64,000 nt of DNA, taken from RGZA01 sp041917755. Its GTDB lineage: Bacteria > Pseudomonadota > Alphaproteobacteria > UBA9219 > RGZA01. The translations under genes were made by a program, and so were the position numbers. Positions 50,507 through 59,488 of the stretch are shown here, one piece after another. The DNA lies in contig JAYRWY010000003.1 of NCBI GenBank assembly GCA_041917755.1, positions 17,170 to 81,169 on the forward strand, read 5' to 3'. Every line of letters starts with the position of its first letter. The stretch's first letter is position 1. Under the pieces are notes generated by a model. The model was given only the letters and a program-made list of their open reading frames with translations. It was not told the origin of the DNA and searched no databases.

Positions 50507-53233
50507 TTAGGCTGCTTTTTTCTTCTTCGCAGGTTTCTTTTTGGCGGCAGGTTTGGCTTTTGCTTTTGGCGCGGCTTTCTTTACTTCGCCTGCGTCATCA
50601 TCATTGGCTGACTTGCCTTTTTTCGGTGCGCCTTTGGCAGCTTTCTTTGCTAAAATTTCAACTGCCTCTTCAAGCGTCAACGTATCCATATTGGTGCCCT
50701 TGGGCAGGGTGGCCATGGCTTTACCGTGCTTTACAAATGCGCCGAAACGGCCCTGTTGCACGGTAATCATCTTCTTATCTGCAGGATGTTCGCCCACATC
50801 TCTGCCTTGCATGGCTTTGCGCTTTTCCAGCGCTTCAGCCATCAAGACGGTTGCGCGGTTTAAGCCGATGGTGAGTACATCTTCATCCTTTGGAATGGAT
50901 TTATAAACACTGCCCAGTTTGAGGTACGGGCCAAAACGTCCCACGCCTGCCTGAATAACTTCGCCTGTTTCAGGGAATGGCCCGACATCGCGCGGCAATG
51001 CAAGTAACTTCAGTGCAATATCCAGATCGATGGTGGCGGGATCAAGGCCTTTAGGCAGCGAGCTGCGTTTGGGTTGCGGTCCTTTTTCCTTTTTGGCTTT
51101 TTTCTTTTTCTTCTTTTTGCCTTTAGCGTCGACCTCATCTTCCGCAGGTTCTTCTTTTGGCGGAGGTGGCGCGGCACTTTCCGGGCGGTCAAGCTGCACA
51201 TACATACCGTATGGGCCATTGCGCAAGGTGACGGGCATATTGGTCACTGGGTCATTGCCCAATAATTTCGGCTCTGCACTTCCGGCATTGGCGGCTTCAC
51301 CTGCCACTAATGGCGCAGTGTATTTGCATTCAGGATAGTTGGAACAACCAACAAATGCGCCATTCTTGCCAAGGCGCAGGCCCAAACGACCTGTATTACA
51401 TGATTTGCATAGACGTGGGTCAACGCCATCACCCTTATCAGGGAAGAAGTGTGGTCCAAGATTTTCATCAAGCGCATCGATCACGTCGCGGATTTTCAGT
51501 TCTTTGGTGCCATCAATCGCGGCAGAAAAATCTTTCCAGAAATCGCGCAATAAACCCTTCCAGTTCAGCTTGCCTTCAGAAACCTTATCAAGTTGTTCTT
51601 CCAGTGACGCTGTAAAATTATATTCGACATAACGTTCAAAAAAATGATTGAGGAAGGTGGTCACAATGCGACCACGGTCTTCGGGTACAAAACGCTTTTT
51701 ATCCAGCGTAACGTAATCGCGGTCCTGCAATACCTGAATAATGCTGGTATAGGTTGATGGACGGCCAATGCCCAATTCTTCCAGCTTTTTAATCAGGCTG
51801 GCTTCACTATAGCGTGGTGGGGGCTCGGTGAAATGCTGGTTTGGCGTAACAGAATTTTTCTTCAATCCTTCGCCGGTTTTTACATTGGGTAGGCGTGATT
51901 GCTTATCGTCGTCTGCGGCGCTGGCCGTATCATCCTTTTCTTCTTCATAAACTTTCAAGAAGCCGTCAAACAATACAACCGAACCATTGGCACGGAAGCT
52001 AAAGCGCTTATCCGACCCAACAATATCAATGGCTACTTGATCCAAAATGGCGCTTTCCATCTGGCTGGCGACGGTTCGTTGCCAAATCAGGGTATAAAGG
52101 CGCAGCGCATCGGGCTCCAAATAACGCGCAACCTGTGATGGCAAGCGGGAAAGGTCGGTGGGGCGTACAGCTTCGTGGGCTTCCTGCGCGTTCTTCACCA
52201 CACTCTTATATATGCGTGGTTCACCCGGCAAATATTTGTCGCCATATTCTTTGGTAATGATACTGCGTGCGCCGGCAATCGCTTCATTTGACAAGTAAAT
52301 GCCATCGGTACGCATATAGGTGATAAGACCAATCGTCTCGCCGCCTAAATCCACACCTTCATAAAGTTGCTGCGCCATACGCATGGTGCGTGATGCGCCC
52401 ATGCCCAATTTGCGCGATGCTTCTTGTTGCAAGGTTGATGTGGTGAATGGCGCATACGGATTGCGCTTGGTTTGTTTGCGTTCAATATCGCCAACTGAAT
52501 AATTGAGTGCGTTCAGTTTATCAAAGGCGGCCTTGGCATCTTTTTCGTTGGTAAAGGTGAACTTTTCAACTTTTTTGCCATCAAACTGCGATAGGCGTGC
52601 GGGTATTTGTGCCCCTGTATCGGTCGTAAATACAGCTTCAATGCTCCAGTACTCTTGTGGAACAAATTTTTCGATTTCATCTTCGCGTTGGCAAATTAAA
52701 CGCAGCGCAACCGATTGCACACGGCCAGCCGAACGCGCCCCAGGCAGCTTGCGCCACAATACAGGGGAGAGTGAAAAGCCCACAAGATAGTCAAGCGCGC
52801 GGCGCGCCATATAGGCATCAATCAATGGCTGGTCGAGCGCGCGCGGATTGGCGATCGCTTCATTCACTGCGCTCTTGGTAATTTCATTAAACGTAATACG
52901 GTGGACCTTTTTGCCTTTCAGCAAATTTTTATTCTGTAAAACTTCCTGTACGTGCCATGCAATGGCTTCCCCTTCACGATCAGGGTCAGTCGCAAGGTAT
53001 AGGGTGCTTGCATCTTTAAGGGCTTTGGTAATATCACCCACAGGGCGTGCAGCACGATCGCCCAATTCCCATGACATGGTAAAATCTTCGTCCGGCTTAA
53101 CCGAGCCATCTTTGGGCGGCAAGTCGCGGATGTGACCAAATGATGCCAAAACGGTATAATCTGAGCCCAGATACTTATTGATAGTTTTGGCCTTGGCGGG
53201 CGATTCAACGATAACGAGTTTATGTTCGGACAT
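50507..53233 (-). CDS. topA: DNA topoisomerase I
   Basis: A 908-residue type IA topoisomerase from the ATG at 53233 (start MSEHKLVIVESPAKAKTI, typical); a GTG 15 bases earlier is open. Toprim domain 1-140 with the Glu in VESPAKA and DPDREGEAIAWH; active-site Tyr in GLITYMRTDGIYLS (about 318); one zinc-ribbon with CKSCNTGRLGLRLGKNGAFVGC; further topo C-terminal modules and a Lys/Ala-rich tail. It relaxes negative supercoils. Leftward, upstream is dprA. Confidence 0.97.
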   Translation of the reverse strand: MSEHKLVIVESPAKAKTINKYLGSDYTVLASFGHIRDLPPKDGSVKPDEDFTMSWELGDRAARPVGDITKALKDASTLYLATDPDREGEAIAWHVQEVLQNKNLLKGKKVHRITFNEITKSAVNEAIANPRALDQPLIDAYMARRALDYLVGFSLSPVLWRKLPGARSAGRVQSVALRLICQREDEIEKFVPQEYWSIEAVFTTDTGAQIPARLSQFDGKKVEKFTFTNEKDAKAAFDKLNALNYSVGDIERKQTKRNPYAPFTTSTLQQEASRKLGMGASRTMRMAQQLYEGVDLGGETIGLITYMRTDGIYLSNEAIAGARSIITKEYGDKYLPGEPRIYKSVVKNAQEAHEAVRPTDLSRLPSQVARYLEPDALRLYTLIWQRTVASQMESAILDQVAIDIVGSDKRFSFRANGSVVLFDGFLKVYEEEKDDTASAADDDKQSRLPNVKTGEGLKKNSVTPNQHFTEPPPRYSEASLIKKLEELGIGRPSTYTSIIQVLQDRDYVTLDKKRFVPEDRGRIVTTFLNHFFERYVEYNFTASLEEQLDKVSEGKLNWKGLLRDFWKDFSAAIDGTKELKIRDVIDALDENLGPHFFPDKGDGVDPRLCKSCNTGRLGLRLGKNGAFVGCSNYPECKYTAPLVAGEAANAGSAEPKLLGNDPVTNMPVTLRNGPYGMYVQLDRPESAAPPPPKEEPAEDEVDAKGKKKKKKKAKKEKGPQPKRSSLPKGLDPATIDLDIALKLLALPRDVGPFPETGEVIQAGVGRFGPYLKLGSVYKSIPKDEDVLTIGLNRATVLMAEALEKRKAMQGRDVGEHPADKKMITVQQGRFGAFVKHGKAMATLPKGTNMDTLTLEEAVEILAKKAAKGAPKKGKSANDDDAGEVKKAAPKAKAKPAAKKKPAKKKKAA

Positions 53234-53309
53234 TTTATATATGGTCACAAAAGGGGCAAAATTTCTTAATTCGCCGTTTACCTATAGGGTGTGACCCGTA
53301 AACAATTTA

Positions 53310-54434
53310 TTAGCTTACGTCAACCAGCGCCACATTTTGTCCTGGGCTTCGCATGGCTTTTCCGGCCAGTTCAAGCTCCAAAAGTGCAGCTAAAACAATG
53401 GCTGCTGGCAATTCGACATCCCTGATTAAATCGTCAATCCGTACCGCCACCGGACCGATACTTTGGAGGATTTTTTGGCGGGCGAGGGCAATTTGGTCCT
53501 CGGAAAGGGATTCGTTTCGGTTAGTAAAGTTTGAGGATGGCTCTGCCATTTGATGCAACGGATGGCGCGAAAGCCCCCCGATTATATCCTGAACATTCTC
53601 AACCAAGACTGCGCCCTGACGCAAAAGGTTGTTATTGCCCTTGCTGCGTGGGTCTAGGGGCGAGCCAGGCACAGCCATAACCTCGCGGCCTTGCTCCAAA
53701 GCCATCCGCGCCGTAATAAGCGAGCCAGAATGTTCAACCGCTTCAATGATTAAGACACCTTCGCTTACACCGGAGATGATGCGGTTACGTTTTGGAAAAT
53801 GCCGGTTGGTCGGTGGTACGCCGAATTGGCTTTCGGCAATGACCGCACCTTTTTCGCATATGGCGTGATATAACTTTTCATTCTCTTCGGGATAAATCAC
53901 ATCAATCCCGCCCGCAACCACAGCAATGGTTCCCGTTTTCAATGCGCCTTGATGGGCAGCGGTATCAATTCCGCGCGCAAGACCGGACACCACCATCATA
54001 TCCGCCTGTCCGCAATCGCGTGCGATGCGTTCGGCAAATTGCCGTCCATTTAATGACGCGTTACGTGACCCCACCATCGCGATCATACGCTTTCCATTCA
54101 ACGCGCTGCGCTGACCTTTAACGCTGATGATGGGCGGCGCATCTTCAATGGTACGAAGATAGGCGGGATAGTCCGGCTCACAAGCTGCCAGCATAAATCC
54201 ACCAACTTTAGTAAGCGCGTTGATTTCTTTCTCTGCACTGTCCTGTGGCGCAATGACCAATTGCTTTTTACCGCCTGCGCGCTTTGCCAATTCTGGCGCA
54301 TTGCGAATGGCGCTTTCCGCGCTCCCAAATCGTTCCATCAATTTATAAAACGTGATGGGACCAATGTTTTCACTGCGAATGAGCCTCAGCCAGTCAATTC
54401 GTTCGTGATCACTGAGAGGCTTTATCTGGTTCAT
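53310..54434 (-). CDS. dprA: DNA-protecting protein DprA
   Basis: A 374-residue DprA/Smf. Rossmann-like DprA domain (about 75-290) with MVGSRNASLNGRQFAERIA, VVSGLARGIDTAAHQGAL and AVPGSPLDPRSKGNNNLLRQGA; a C-terminal winged-helix (DprA_WH, about 310-374) is present. DprA loads RecA on incoming single-stranded DNA during transformation. Between plsY and topA, the usual alphaproteobacterial setting. Confidence 0.95.
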   Translation of the reverse strand: MNQIKPLSDHERIDWLRLIRSENIGPITFYKLMERFGSAESAIRNAPELAKRAGGKKQLVIAPQDSAEKEINALTKVGGFMLAACEPDYPAYLRTIEDAPPIISVKGQRSALNGKRMIAMVGSRNASLNGRQFAERIARDCGQADMMVVSGLARGIDTAAHQGALKTGTIAVVAGGIDVIYPEENEKLYHAICEKGAVIAESQFGVPPTNRHFPKRNRIISGVSEGVLIIEAVEHSGSLITARMALEQGREVMAVPGSPLDPRSKGNNNLLRQGAVLVENVQDIIGGLSRHPLHQMAEPSSNFTNRNESLSEDQIALARQKILQSIGPVAVRIDDLIRDVELPAAIVLAALLELELAGKAMRSPGQNVALVDVS

Positions 54435-54442
54435 GGGCTGGG

Positions 54443-55066
54443 CTATTTTTTGCCGATATTTGGCTCGGTACCTTTTAAAAGCCGCTCAATATTGGAGCGA
54501 TGCTTGTAAACAATCAGGGCGGATAATGCCAGTAAATGAAACGTGTATTGGGGCATGTCAATAAACCACGCAAAGAATGGCGCTGCGCCAATTGCCGCAA
54601 TCGCCGCAGCTGATGATTTACGCAATACAAACGCAATAAGTAGCCACATGCAAATTACCATCAGGCCCAATTGCCATGACAGCATTAAATAAAATCCAAT
54701 CGCAGTGGCAACGCCTTTGCCGCCTTTGAATTTTAAAAATAGCGGATAAATATGGCCAATTACGGCGCAGATACCCATCAGCATGCCAAGAAATTCATTT
54801 TGCGTGAGCATCACGCCCACATACATGGCCAAAGCGCCTTTGCCGCCATCTAAAAATAAAGTGAGTACTGCAAGTTGTTTGTTGCCAGTGCGCAGTACAT
54901 TGGTTGCGCCAATATTGCCAGAACCAATGTTGCGAATATCGCCAAGCCCGGCAAGCTTGGTCAGCAATAATCCGAATGGAATTGAGCCAAGCAAATAGGC
55001 TGCTGCAAACAGCACATAAACATAGGCCTGATAGGCAAATAGGGATTGAATAAACGTGGGCAGCAT
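54443..55066 (-). CDS. plsY: Glycerol-3-phosphate acyltransferase PlsY
   Basis: A 207-residue, five-helix membrane acyltransferase that transfers acyl from acyl-phosphate to glycerol-3-phosphate. PlsY motifs: GSIPFGLLLTKLAGLGDIRNIGSGNIGATNVLR (about 27-59), FLKFKGGKGVATAIG (about 112-126) and the C-terminal element LIVYKHRSNIERLLKGTEPNIG. Eight bases before dprA. Confidence 0.96.
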   Translation of the reverse strand: MLPTFIQSLFAYQAYVYVLFAAAYLLGSIPFGLLLTKLAGLGDIRNIGSGNIGATNVLRTGNKQLAVLTLFLDGGKGALAMYVGVMLTQNEFLGMLMGICAVIGHIYPLFLKFKGGKGVATAIGFYLMLSWQLGLMVICMWLLIAFVLRKSSAAAIAAIGAAPFFAWFIDMPQYTFHLLALSALIVYKHRSNIERLLKGTEPNIGKK

Positions 55067-55086
55067 AAGAACCGAAAAAATATAAG

Positions 55087-56418
55087 TTACGCGGCGTTGG
55101 CCATCTTGGATCCATCATACACATGACGGCCATCCAGAATAGTGTGTTTCACGCGCCCTTGAACAGGCAGTGTCTCATAAGGTGAGTTCTTGGATTTAGA
55201 GTGAAGATGGTCATTGCTGATACGCCATGGCTCATCCAGATCAAATATTACCATGTCAGCAGCATGGCCTTTGGCAAGGCGACCAATCGGCAGGCGTAAA
55301 ATTTCAGCAGGATTGCAGGTCATTTTTGCAAGGACATCCAAAAGGCTTATCTTGTTTTCATGATGCAGCTTGAGGCTCAGGGCTAATAGGGTTTCAAGAC
55401 CAACAATGCCCGGTGCTGCCTGCGCAAAGGGCAGGCGCTTGGCATCTACGTCTTGTGGCTGATGATTGCTGGCAATAATATCAATCGTGCCGTCTGCGAC
55501 AGCTTCTGCGATGGCTTGGCGGTTTTCATCATCGCGAAGGGGCGGCATGACCTTGGTAAAGGTTCTATAATCACCCACATCATTTTCCGTCAGGGTGAAG
55601 TATTGTGGCGCGGTCGAACACGTTACGCGCACACCCTTTACTTTTGCCGCGCGGATAAGCTGCACGCTCTCCGACATGCTGATTGGCCCAATGTGCAGGC
55701 GCGCTCCCGTTGCTTTGGCAAGGCGTAAATCAATCATAACCTGCAATGGCTCGGCTTCGGCGGCAATGCCCGCAAGCCCCAGACGTGTAGCTACTTCACC
55801 GCCATTCATTAAGCCGCCTTCGGATAGGCGTGGATGCATCGGTGGTTGCAGCAACAACAAATCAAAGCTTCTGGAATACGACATAATACGGCGAAGCAAT
55901 TTCACATCGCCAACGGCTTGCAAGCCATCAGTAAAACCAACTGCGCCTGCCTCAGCAAGCAATCCAAGCTCGGTCATTTCCTTGCCTTGGCATTGTACAG
56001 TCATGGCGGCATAAGGAAAATGCTTGACGCTTTTGGTTTGGCGTGCGCGGCGATCAATATAGGAAATGCCAGCAACATTATCGATGATCGGGTTGGTGTC
56101 GGGCATAGTCGCAATCGCGGTCACGCCGCCTGCGGCTGCAGTTTCGCCTAATGTAATGAATGTTTCCTTATGCTCATTGCCCGGTTCACCTGTATGTACC
56201 AGCATATCCACCAGACCAGGCGCAAGGCATGCTCCGGCAACGTCAATCACTTCAATATTCTTTCCAACACTGGCTGCAGTAATCTGCGCGCCGATATCGG
56301 CAATCTTTCCATTTTCAACAACCACACCGCCGTTGATATCCATTCGGGTTGCCGGGTCAAGTAAGCGGGCGTTTACGTATGCTTTTTTAGCAGTTGTTGT
56401 CACAGTTGATTTTGTCAT
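55087..56418 (-). CDS. Dihydroorotase-like protein PyrC' with degenerate metal site
   Basis: A 443-residue protein of the type I dihydroorotase family, coupled to pyrB by a four-base overlap (ATGA). The metal-binding residues are lost: the HxH motif with its Arg reads DMLVHTGEPG instead of DxHxHxR, the third His region is LLQPPMHPRL rather than HxED, the PHH motif reads APQYFTL, and the last Asp region is ASNHQPQD. This is the pattern of PyrC', the inactive partner that holds PyrB in the dodecamer in Pseudomonas and alphaproteobacteria. I infer no dihydroorotase activity; an active pyrC should lie elsewhere. Confidence 0.85.
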   Translation of the reverse strand: MTKSTVTTTAKKAYVNARLLDPATRMDINGGVVVENGKIADIGAQITAASVGKNIEVIDVAGACLAPGLVDMLVHTGEPGNEHKETFITLGETAAAGGVTAIATMPDTNPIIDNVAGISYIDRRARQTKSVKHFPYAAMTVQCQGKEMTELGLLAEAGAVGFTDGLQAVGDVKLLRRIMSYSRSFDLLLLQPPMHPRLSEGGLMNGGEVATRLGLAGIAAEAEPLQVMIDLRLAKATGARLHIGPISMSESVQLIRAAKVKGVRVTCSTAPQYFTLTENDVGDYRTFTKVMPPLRDDENRQAIAEAVADGTIDIIASNHQPQDVDAKRLPFAQAAPGIVGLETLLALSLKLHHENKISLLDVLAKMTCNPAEILRLPIGRLAKGHAADMVIFDLDEPWRISNDHLHSKSKNSPYETLPVQGRVKHTILDGRHVYDGSKMANAA

Positions 56419-57377
56419 TGTGCTGCATCCAAAATTGTTCTTCGGTTGTTTACAACCAATTGTCTGGTCAACAAATCAAGGCAGGCCATACGCACCGCAA
56501 CCCCAAATTCAACCTGATTAAGGATAAGGCTGCGGTGAATATCATCGGCAACCTCACTGTCAATTTCTACGCCGCGGTTCATGGGCCCGGGATGCATAAT
56601 CAACGCATCAGGTTTGGCAAGGTTCAACTTGGCTCTGTCTAAACCAAAGAAGTGATAATATTCACGGGCGGATGGAACAAATGAACCTTCCATGCGTTCA
56701 TTTTGAATGCGCAGCATCATGATAATATCTGCATCTTTCACGCCGCTTTCCATACGGGTGTGAACCTCTACGCCCATCCGGTCGATATCTTTTGGTAAAA
56801 GGGTGAGGGGGGCAACTACGCGCACGCGCGCCCCAAGTTTGTTGAGAAGGAATATGTTGGATCGCGCAACGCGGCTGTGCAGGATATCGCCGCAGATTGC
56901 AATGTTTAAGCCTTCCAGCTTCTTTTTGCGTCGGCGCATAACAAGCGCATCAAGCAAGGCTTGGGTGGGGTGTTCGTGCTGACCATCTCCTGCATTAATG
57001 ACAGCGCAGTTTACCTTATCCGCCAGCAATTTTACCGCGCCCGATGCAGAATGGCGCACCACCAGCACATCAATATGCATAGCGTTAAGTGTCATCGCCG
57101 TATCAATCAAGGTCTCGCCCTTACGGGTGGATGTGCCATCGGCATTCATATTGATGCAGTCCGCGCCAAGGCGTTTAGCTGCAAGTTCAAATGAACCACG
57201 TGTACGCGTCGAGACTTCGAAGAAGAGGTTCACAACCGTGCGGCCTTTAAGGCGGCTGCCCTTGCGTTCAGTTTCACGGTTTAAGTCTACGTAATTATCA
57301 GCTAAATCAAGGATAGTATTAATCTCGGTGCCAGAGAGTTCGGCAATACCCAGTAAATGGCGGTTGTTAAGCAGCAT
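56415..57377 (-). CDS. pyrB: Aspartate carbamoyltransferase catalytic chain
   Basis: A 320-residue ATCase catalytic subunit, the first pyrimidine-specific step. Carbamoyl-phosphate site: FFEVSTRTRGSFELAAKRL (the STRTR motif, about 53-57), and HPTQALLDAL (about 136-145) and the aspartate domain with HPGPMNRGVEI (about 260-270). It belongs to the class that pairs with PyrC' rather than with PyrI. First gene of the leftward run to rnr. Confidence 0.97.
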   Translation of the reverse strand: MLLNNRHLLGIAELSGTEINTILDLADNYVDLNRETERKGSRLKGRTVVNLFFEVSTRTRGSFELAAKRLGADCINMNADGTSTRKGETLIDTAMTLNAMHIDVLVVRHSASGAVKLLADKVNCAVINAGDGQHEHPTQALLDALVMRRRKKKLEGLNIAICGDILHSRVARSNIFLLNKLGARVRVVAPLTLLPKDIDRMGVEVHTRMESGVKDADIIMMLRIQNERMEGSFVPSAREYYHFFGLDRAKLNLAKPDALIMHPGPMNRGVEIDSEVADDIHRSLILNQVEFGVAVRMACLDLLTRQLVVNNRRTILDAAQ

Positions 57378-57395
57378 CAGCGCAACCTAAAGGTA

Positions 57396-57419
57396 GCCCC
57401 ATGCGGGCCATGCTGGGGC
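57396..57419 (-). terminator. Hairpin upstream of pyrB
   Basis: GCCCCA (57396-57401) and TGGGGC (57414-57419) pair in the ldcA-pyrB gap. It may end ldcA transcripts or regulate pyrB, but no T-run follows on the leftward strand. Confidence 0.3.
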
Positions 57420-57470
57420 GGTTTACAACAAATTTTCGGCTAAGTCGATGTTGTACCAGACGCTTTAGTT

Positions 57471-58409
57471 TCATGCAAATGGACTTTCGACGCAGGTCAA
57501 AACGACCTTTTTATTAGTCGTTTCAAGCCTTACTGTCGTGCCGATAGGCAACGGAACGATGGATTTTCCATGCCCACAGGGGAAATGCACAGCTATCGGA
57601 ATATGGTGCGGTATCAACTCGCGTAGCAGATCATGAACCGAATGCTTCCAGTGCCCCGCGCTGTCCTCACGGAAACCACAGAATTCACCCACGATAAGAC
57701 CCTTAATCTTGTCAAACTTACCGGCATTTTTGAAATGCCACATGGCGCGGTCAATCTCGCATTGTTTTTCGCCATCATCATCTTCGATTAGCAAAATCGC
57801 GCCATCGGTATCAATCTCGTCCTTGGTGCCAATCAAATTCTGCATCAAGGTCATATTGCCACCAACTAATCGTCCTTCACCAATGCCTTCTACAAAAACC
57901 TCGGCAGCTGGATAATGAATGGGCGCGGCTGGTTCTTTACCATTAAAGAAATTCACAAAATGTTTGATGTTGGCCGGATCGTTATTTTTAAAAAAGCTGA
58001 GCAGCATCGGCCCATGGAATGTTACCAGGCCCGTGCGGTTATGAATAACATTAATCAATGTAGTCAGATCGCTAAAGCCGCAAAATACTTTTGGATTTTC
58101 ACGGATAATTTCAAAATCAAGATGTGGCACAACACGGTAGCTGCCGATGCCGCCACGGGCAGCAATAATTCCATCAATCTGGCTATCTTTAAAAAAATCC
58201 ATAACGGCTTCGGCACGCTGTTCATCAGTTCCGGCCAGTTGATAATCGGCATGCCGATTTTGCGGGTGGACAACCACCTCATACCCGGCGGCTTCTAATT
58301 CAGCCTTTCCCTTGGTTAGCCATTCTGCCGGAGCGTGACGGGCAGGGGAAACTACGCCAATTCTGGCGCCTTTTTGGAGGGATTTGGGTTTAAGGATATT
58401 GTGTGCCAT
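57471..58409 (-). CDS. ldcA: LD-carboxypeptidase (S66 family)
   Basis: A 312-residue cytoplasmic peptidase that trims the terminal D-Ala from tetrapeptides in peptidoglycan recycling. The S66 catalytic set is evident: nucleophile Ser in VFCGFSDLTTL (about 105), the Glu in AILLIEDDDGE (about 206), His in VHFPCGHGKS (about 278). Upstream ATG at 58439 is open, but the family start is 58409; no good ribosome-binding site. Divergent from rluC. Confidence 0.93.
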   Translation of the reverse strand: MAHNILKPKSLQKGARIGVVSPARHAPAEWLTKGKAELEAAGYEVVVHPQNRHADYQLAGTDEQRAEAVMDFFKDSQIDGIIAARGGIGSYRVVPHLDFEIIRENPKVFCGFSDLTTLINVIHNRTGLVTFHGPMLLSFFKNNDPANIKHFVNFFNGKEPAAPIHYPAAEVFVEGIGEGRLVGGNMTLMQNLIGTKDEIDTDGAILLIEDDDGEKQCEIDRAMWHFKNAGKFDKIKGLIVGEFCGFREDSAGHWKHSVHDLLRELIPHHIPIAVHFPCGHGKSIVPLPIGTTVRLETTNKKVVLTCVESPFA

Positions 58410-58469
58410 AAAGACGATATTAAAGTGAGCCGCCCACATAACAAGTCAAAAAGCACGAACACGATAAAA

Positions 58470-59453
58470 ATGCCCACACCCGTACAAAATATTGAAGTTG
58501 AAGCCGATGAAGCCGAATTAAGGCTAGACCGCTGGTTCCGTCGCCGTTTTCCGGGTCTTACCCATGGAAAGCTGGAGAAACTGTTGCGCACAGGGCAGGT
58601 GCGCGTCGATGGGAAACGTGTCAAAGCGAATGCGCGTCTGGAAGCGGGGCAAATCATCCGTGTCCCACCCATGGGTGATGACATGCTGGTTCAATCAGAC
58701 GAGCCACGCAAAGTTCGTCCATCCGCCCGCGAAGAAAAAAATCTTAAGGACAGTATTTTGTTTGAAGACAAAGATGTGCTGGTCATCAATAAACCGGCAG
58801 GTCTGGCAGTGCAGGGCGGTACAGGTATCTCCAAACATCTCGATGGCTTTTTAACCGCAATTTATGAAAACCAGACGCGTCCAAAATTGGTGCATCGTCT
58901 TGATAAAGAAACCTCAGGTGTATTTGTGCTGGCAAAAAATGATTATGCAGCCGCGCATCTGTCAAAAAGCTTTCGTGAACGTACAACACGTAAATATTAT
59001 TGGGCGCTTGTTCACGGTGTGCCAAAACCCAAGCAAGGCAAAATCATTATGCCTTTAAGCAAAGGCAAAGATGGCCGTATGCATCCGGATAAAGGCGAAG
59101 GCAAGAACGCCGTCACCTTGTACGAGGTTGTACAAACAGCCCTCAAAGTATCCTTTGTTGCGTTATGGCCGTTAACAGGCCGTACCCATCAACTACGTGC
59201 ACATATGTTCGAAATTGATACCCCGATTGTGGGCGATGATATGTATTATGATGAGAAAATACCGGTCATCGATGGCGGTATTGCCATTAAAAAACTACAT
59301 TTACATGCGAGACGTTTGGTCATTCCGCACCCGCGCAAGGGCGTAATCGATATCACCGCTCCACTGCCGGAATTATTGAAGAAAAGCTGGGCGTATTTTG
59401 AATTCCCCGAAGAGGATGGCGACCCATTTGCTTCTTTTGGTGATGAGTTGTAA
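58470..59453 (+). CDS. RluC/RluA-family 23S rRNA pseudouridine synthase
   Basis: A 327-residue enzyme from the ATG at 58470 (MPTPVQNIEVEADEAE); the frame is open further upstream. N-terminal S4 RNA-binding domain (about 15-75, RLDRWFRRRFPGLTHGKLEKLLRTGQVRVDG) and the RluA catalytic domain with the Asp in VHRLDKETSGVFVLAKN (about 145-161) and ALVHGVPKPKQG. The S4 domain and length fit RluC/RluD, which modify 23S rRNA. Confidence 0.94.
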   Translation: MPTPVQNIEVEADEAELRLDRWFRRRFPGLTHGKLEKLLRTGQVRVDGKRVKANARLEAGQIIRVPPMGDDMLVQSDEPRKVRPSAREEKNLKDSILFEDKDVLVINKPAGLAVQGGTGISKHLDGFLTAIYENQTRPKLVHRLDKETSGVFVLAKNDYAAAHLSKSFRERTTRKYYWALVHGVPKPKQGKIIMPLSKGKDGRMHPDKGEGKNAVTLYEVVQTALKVSFVALWPLTGRTHQLRAHMFEIDTPIVGDDMYYDEKIPVIDGGIAIKKLHLHARRLVIPHPRKGVIDITAPLPELLKKSWAYFEFPEEDGDPFASFGDEL

Positions 59454-59488
59454 AAGTACTGCACGTAAAGATTTATAGGAGAGTAACG

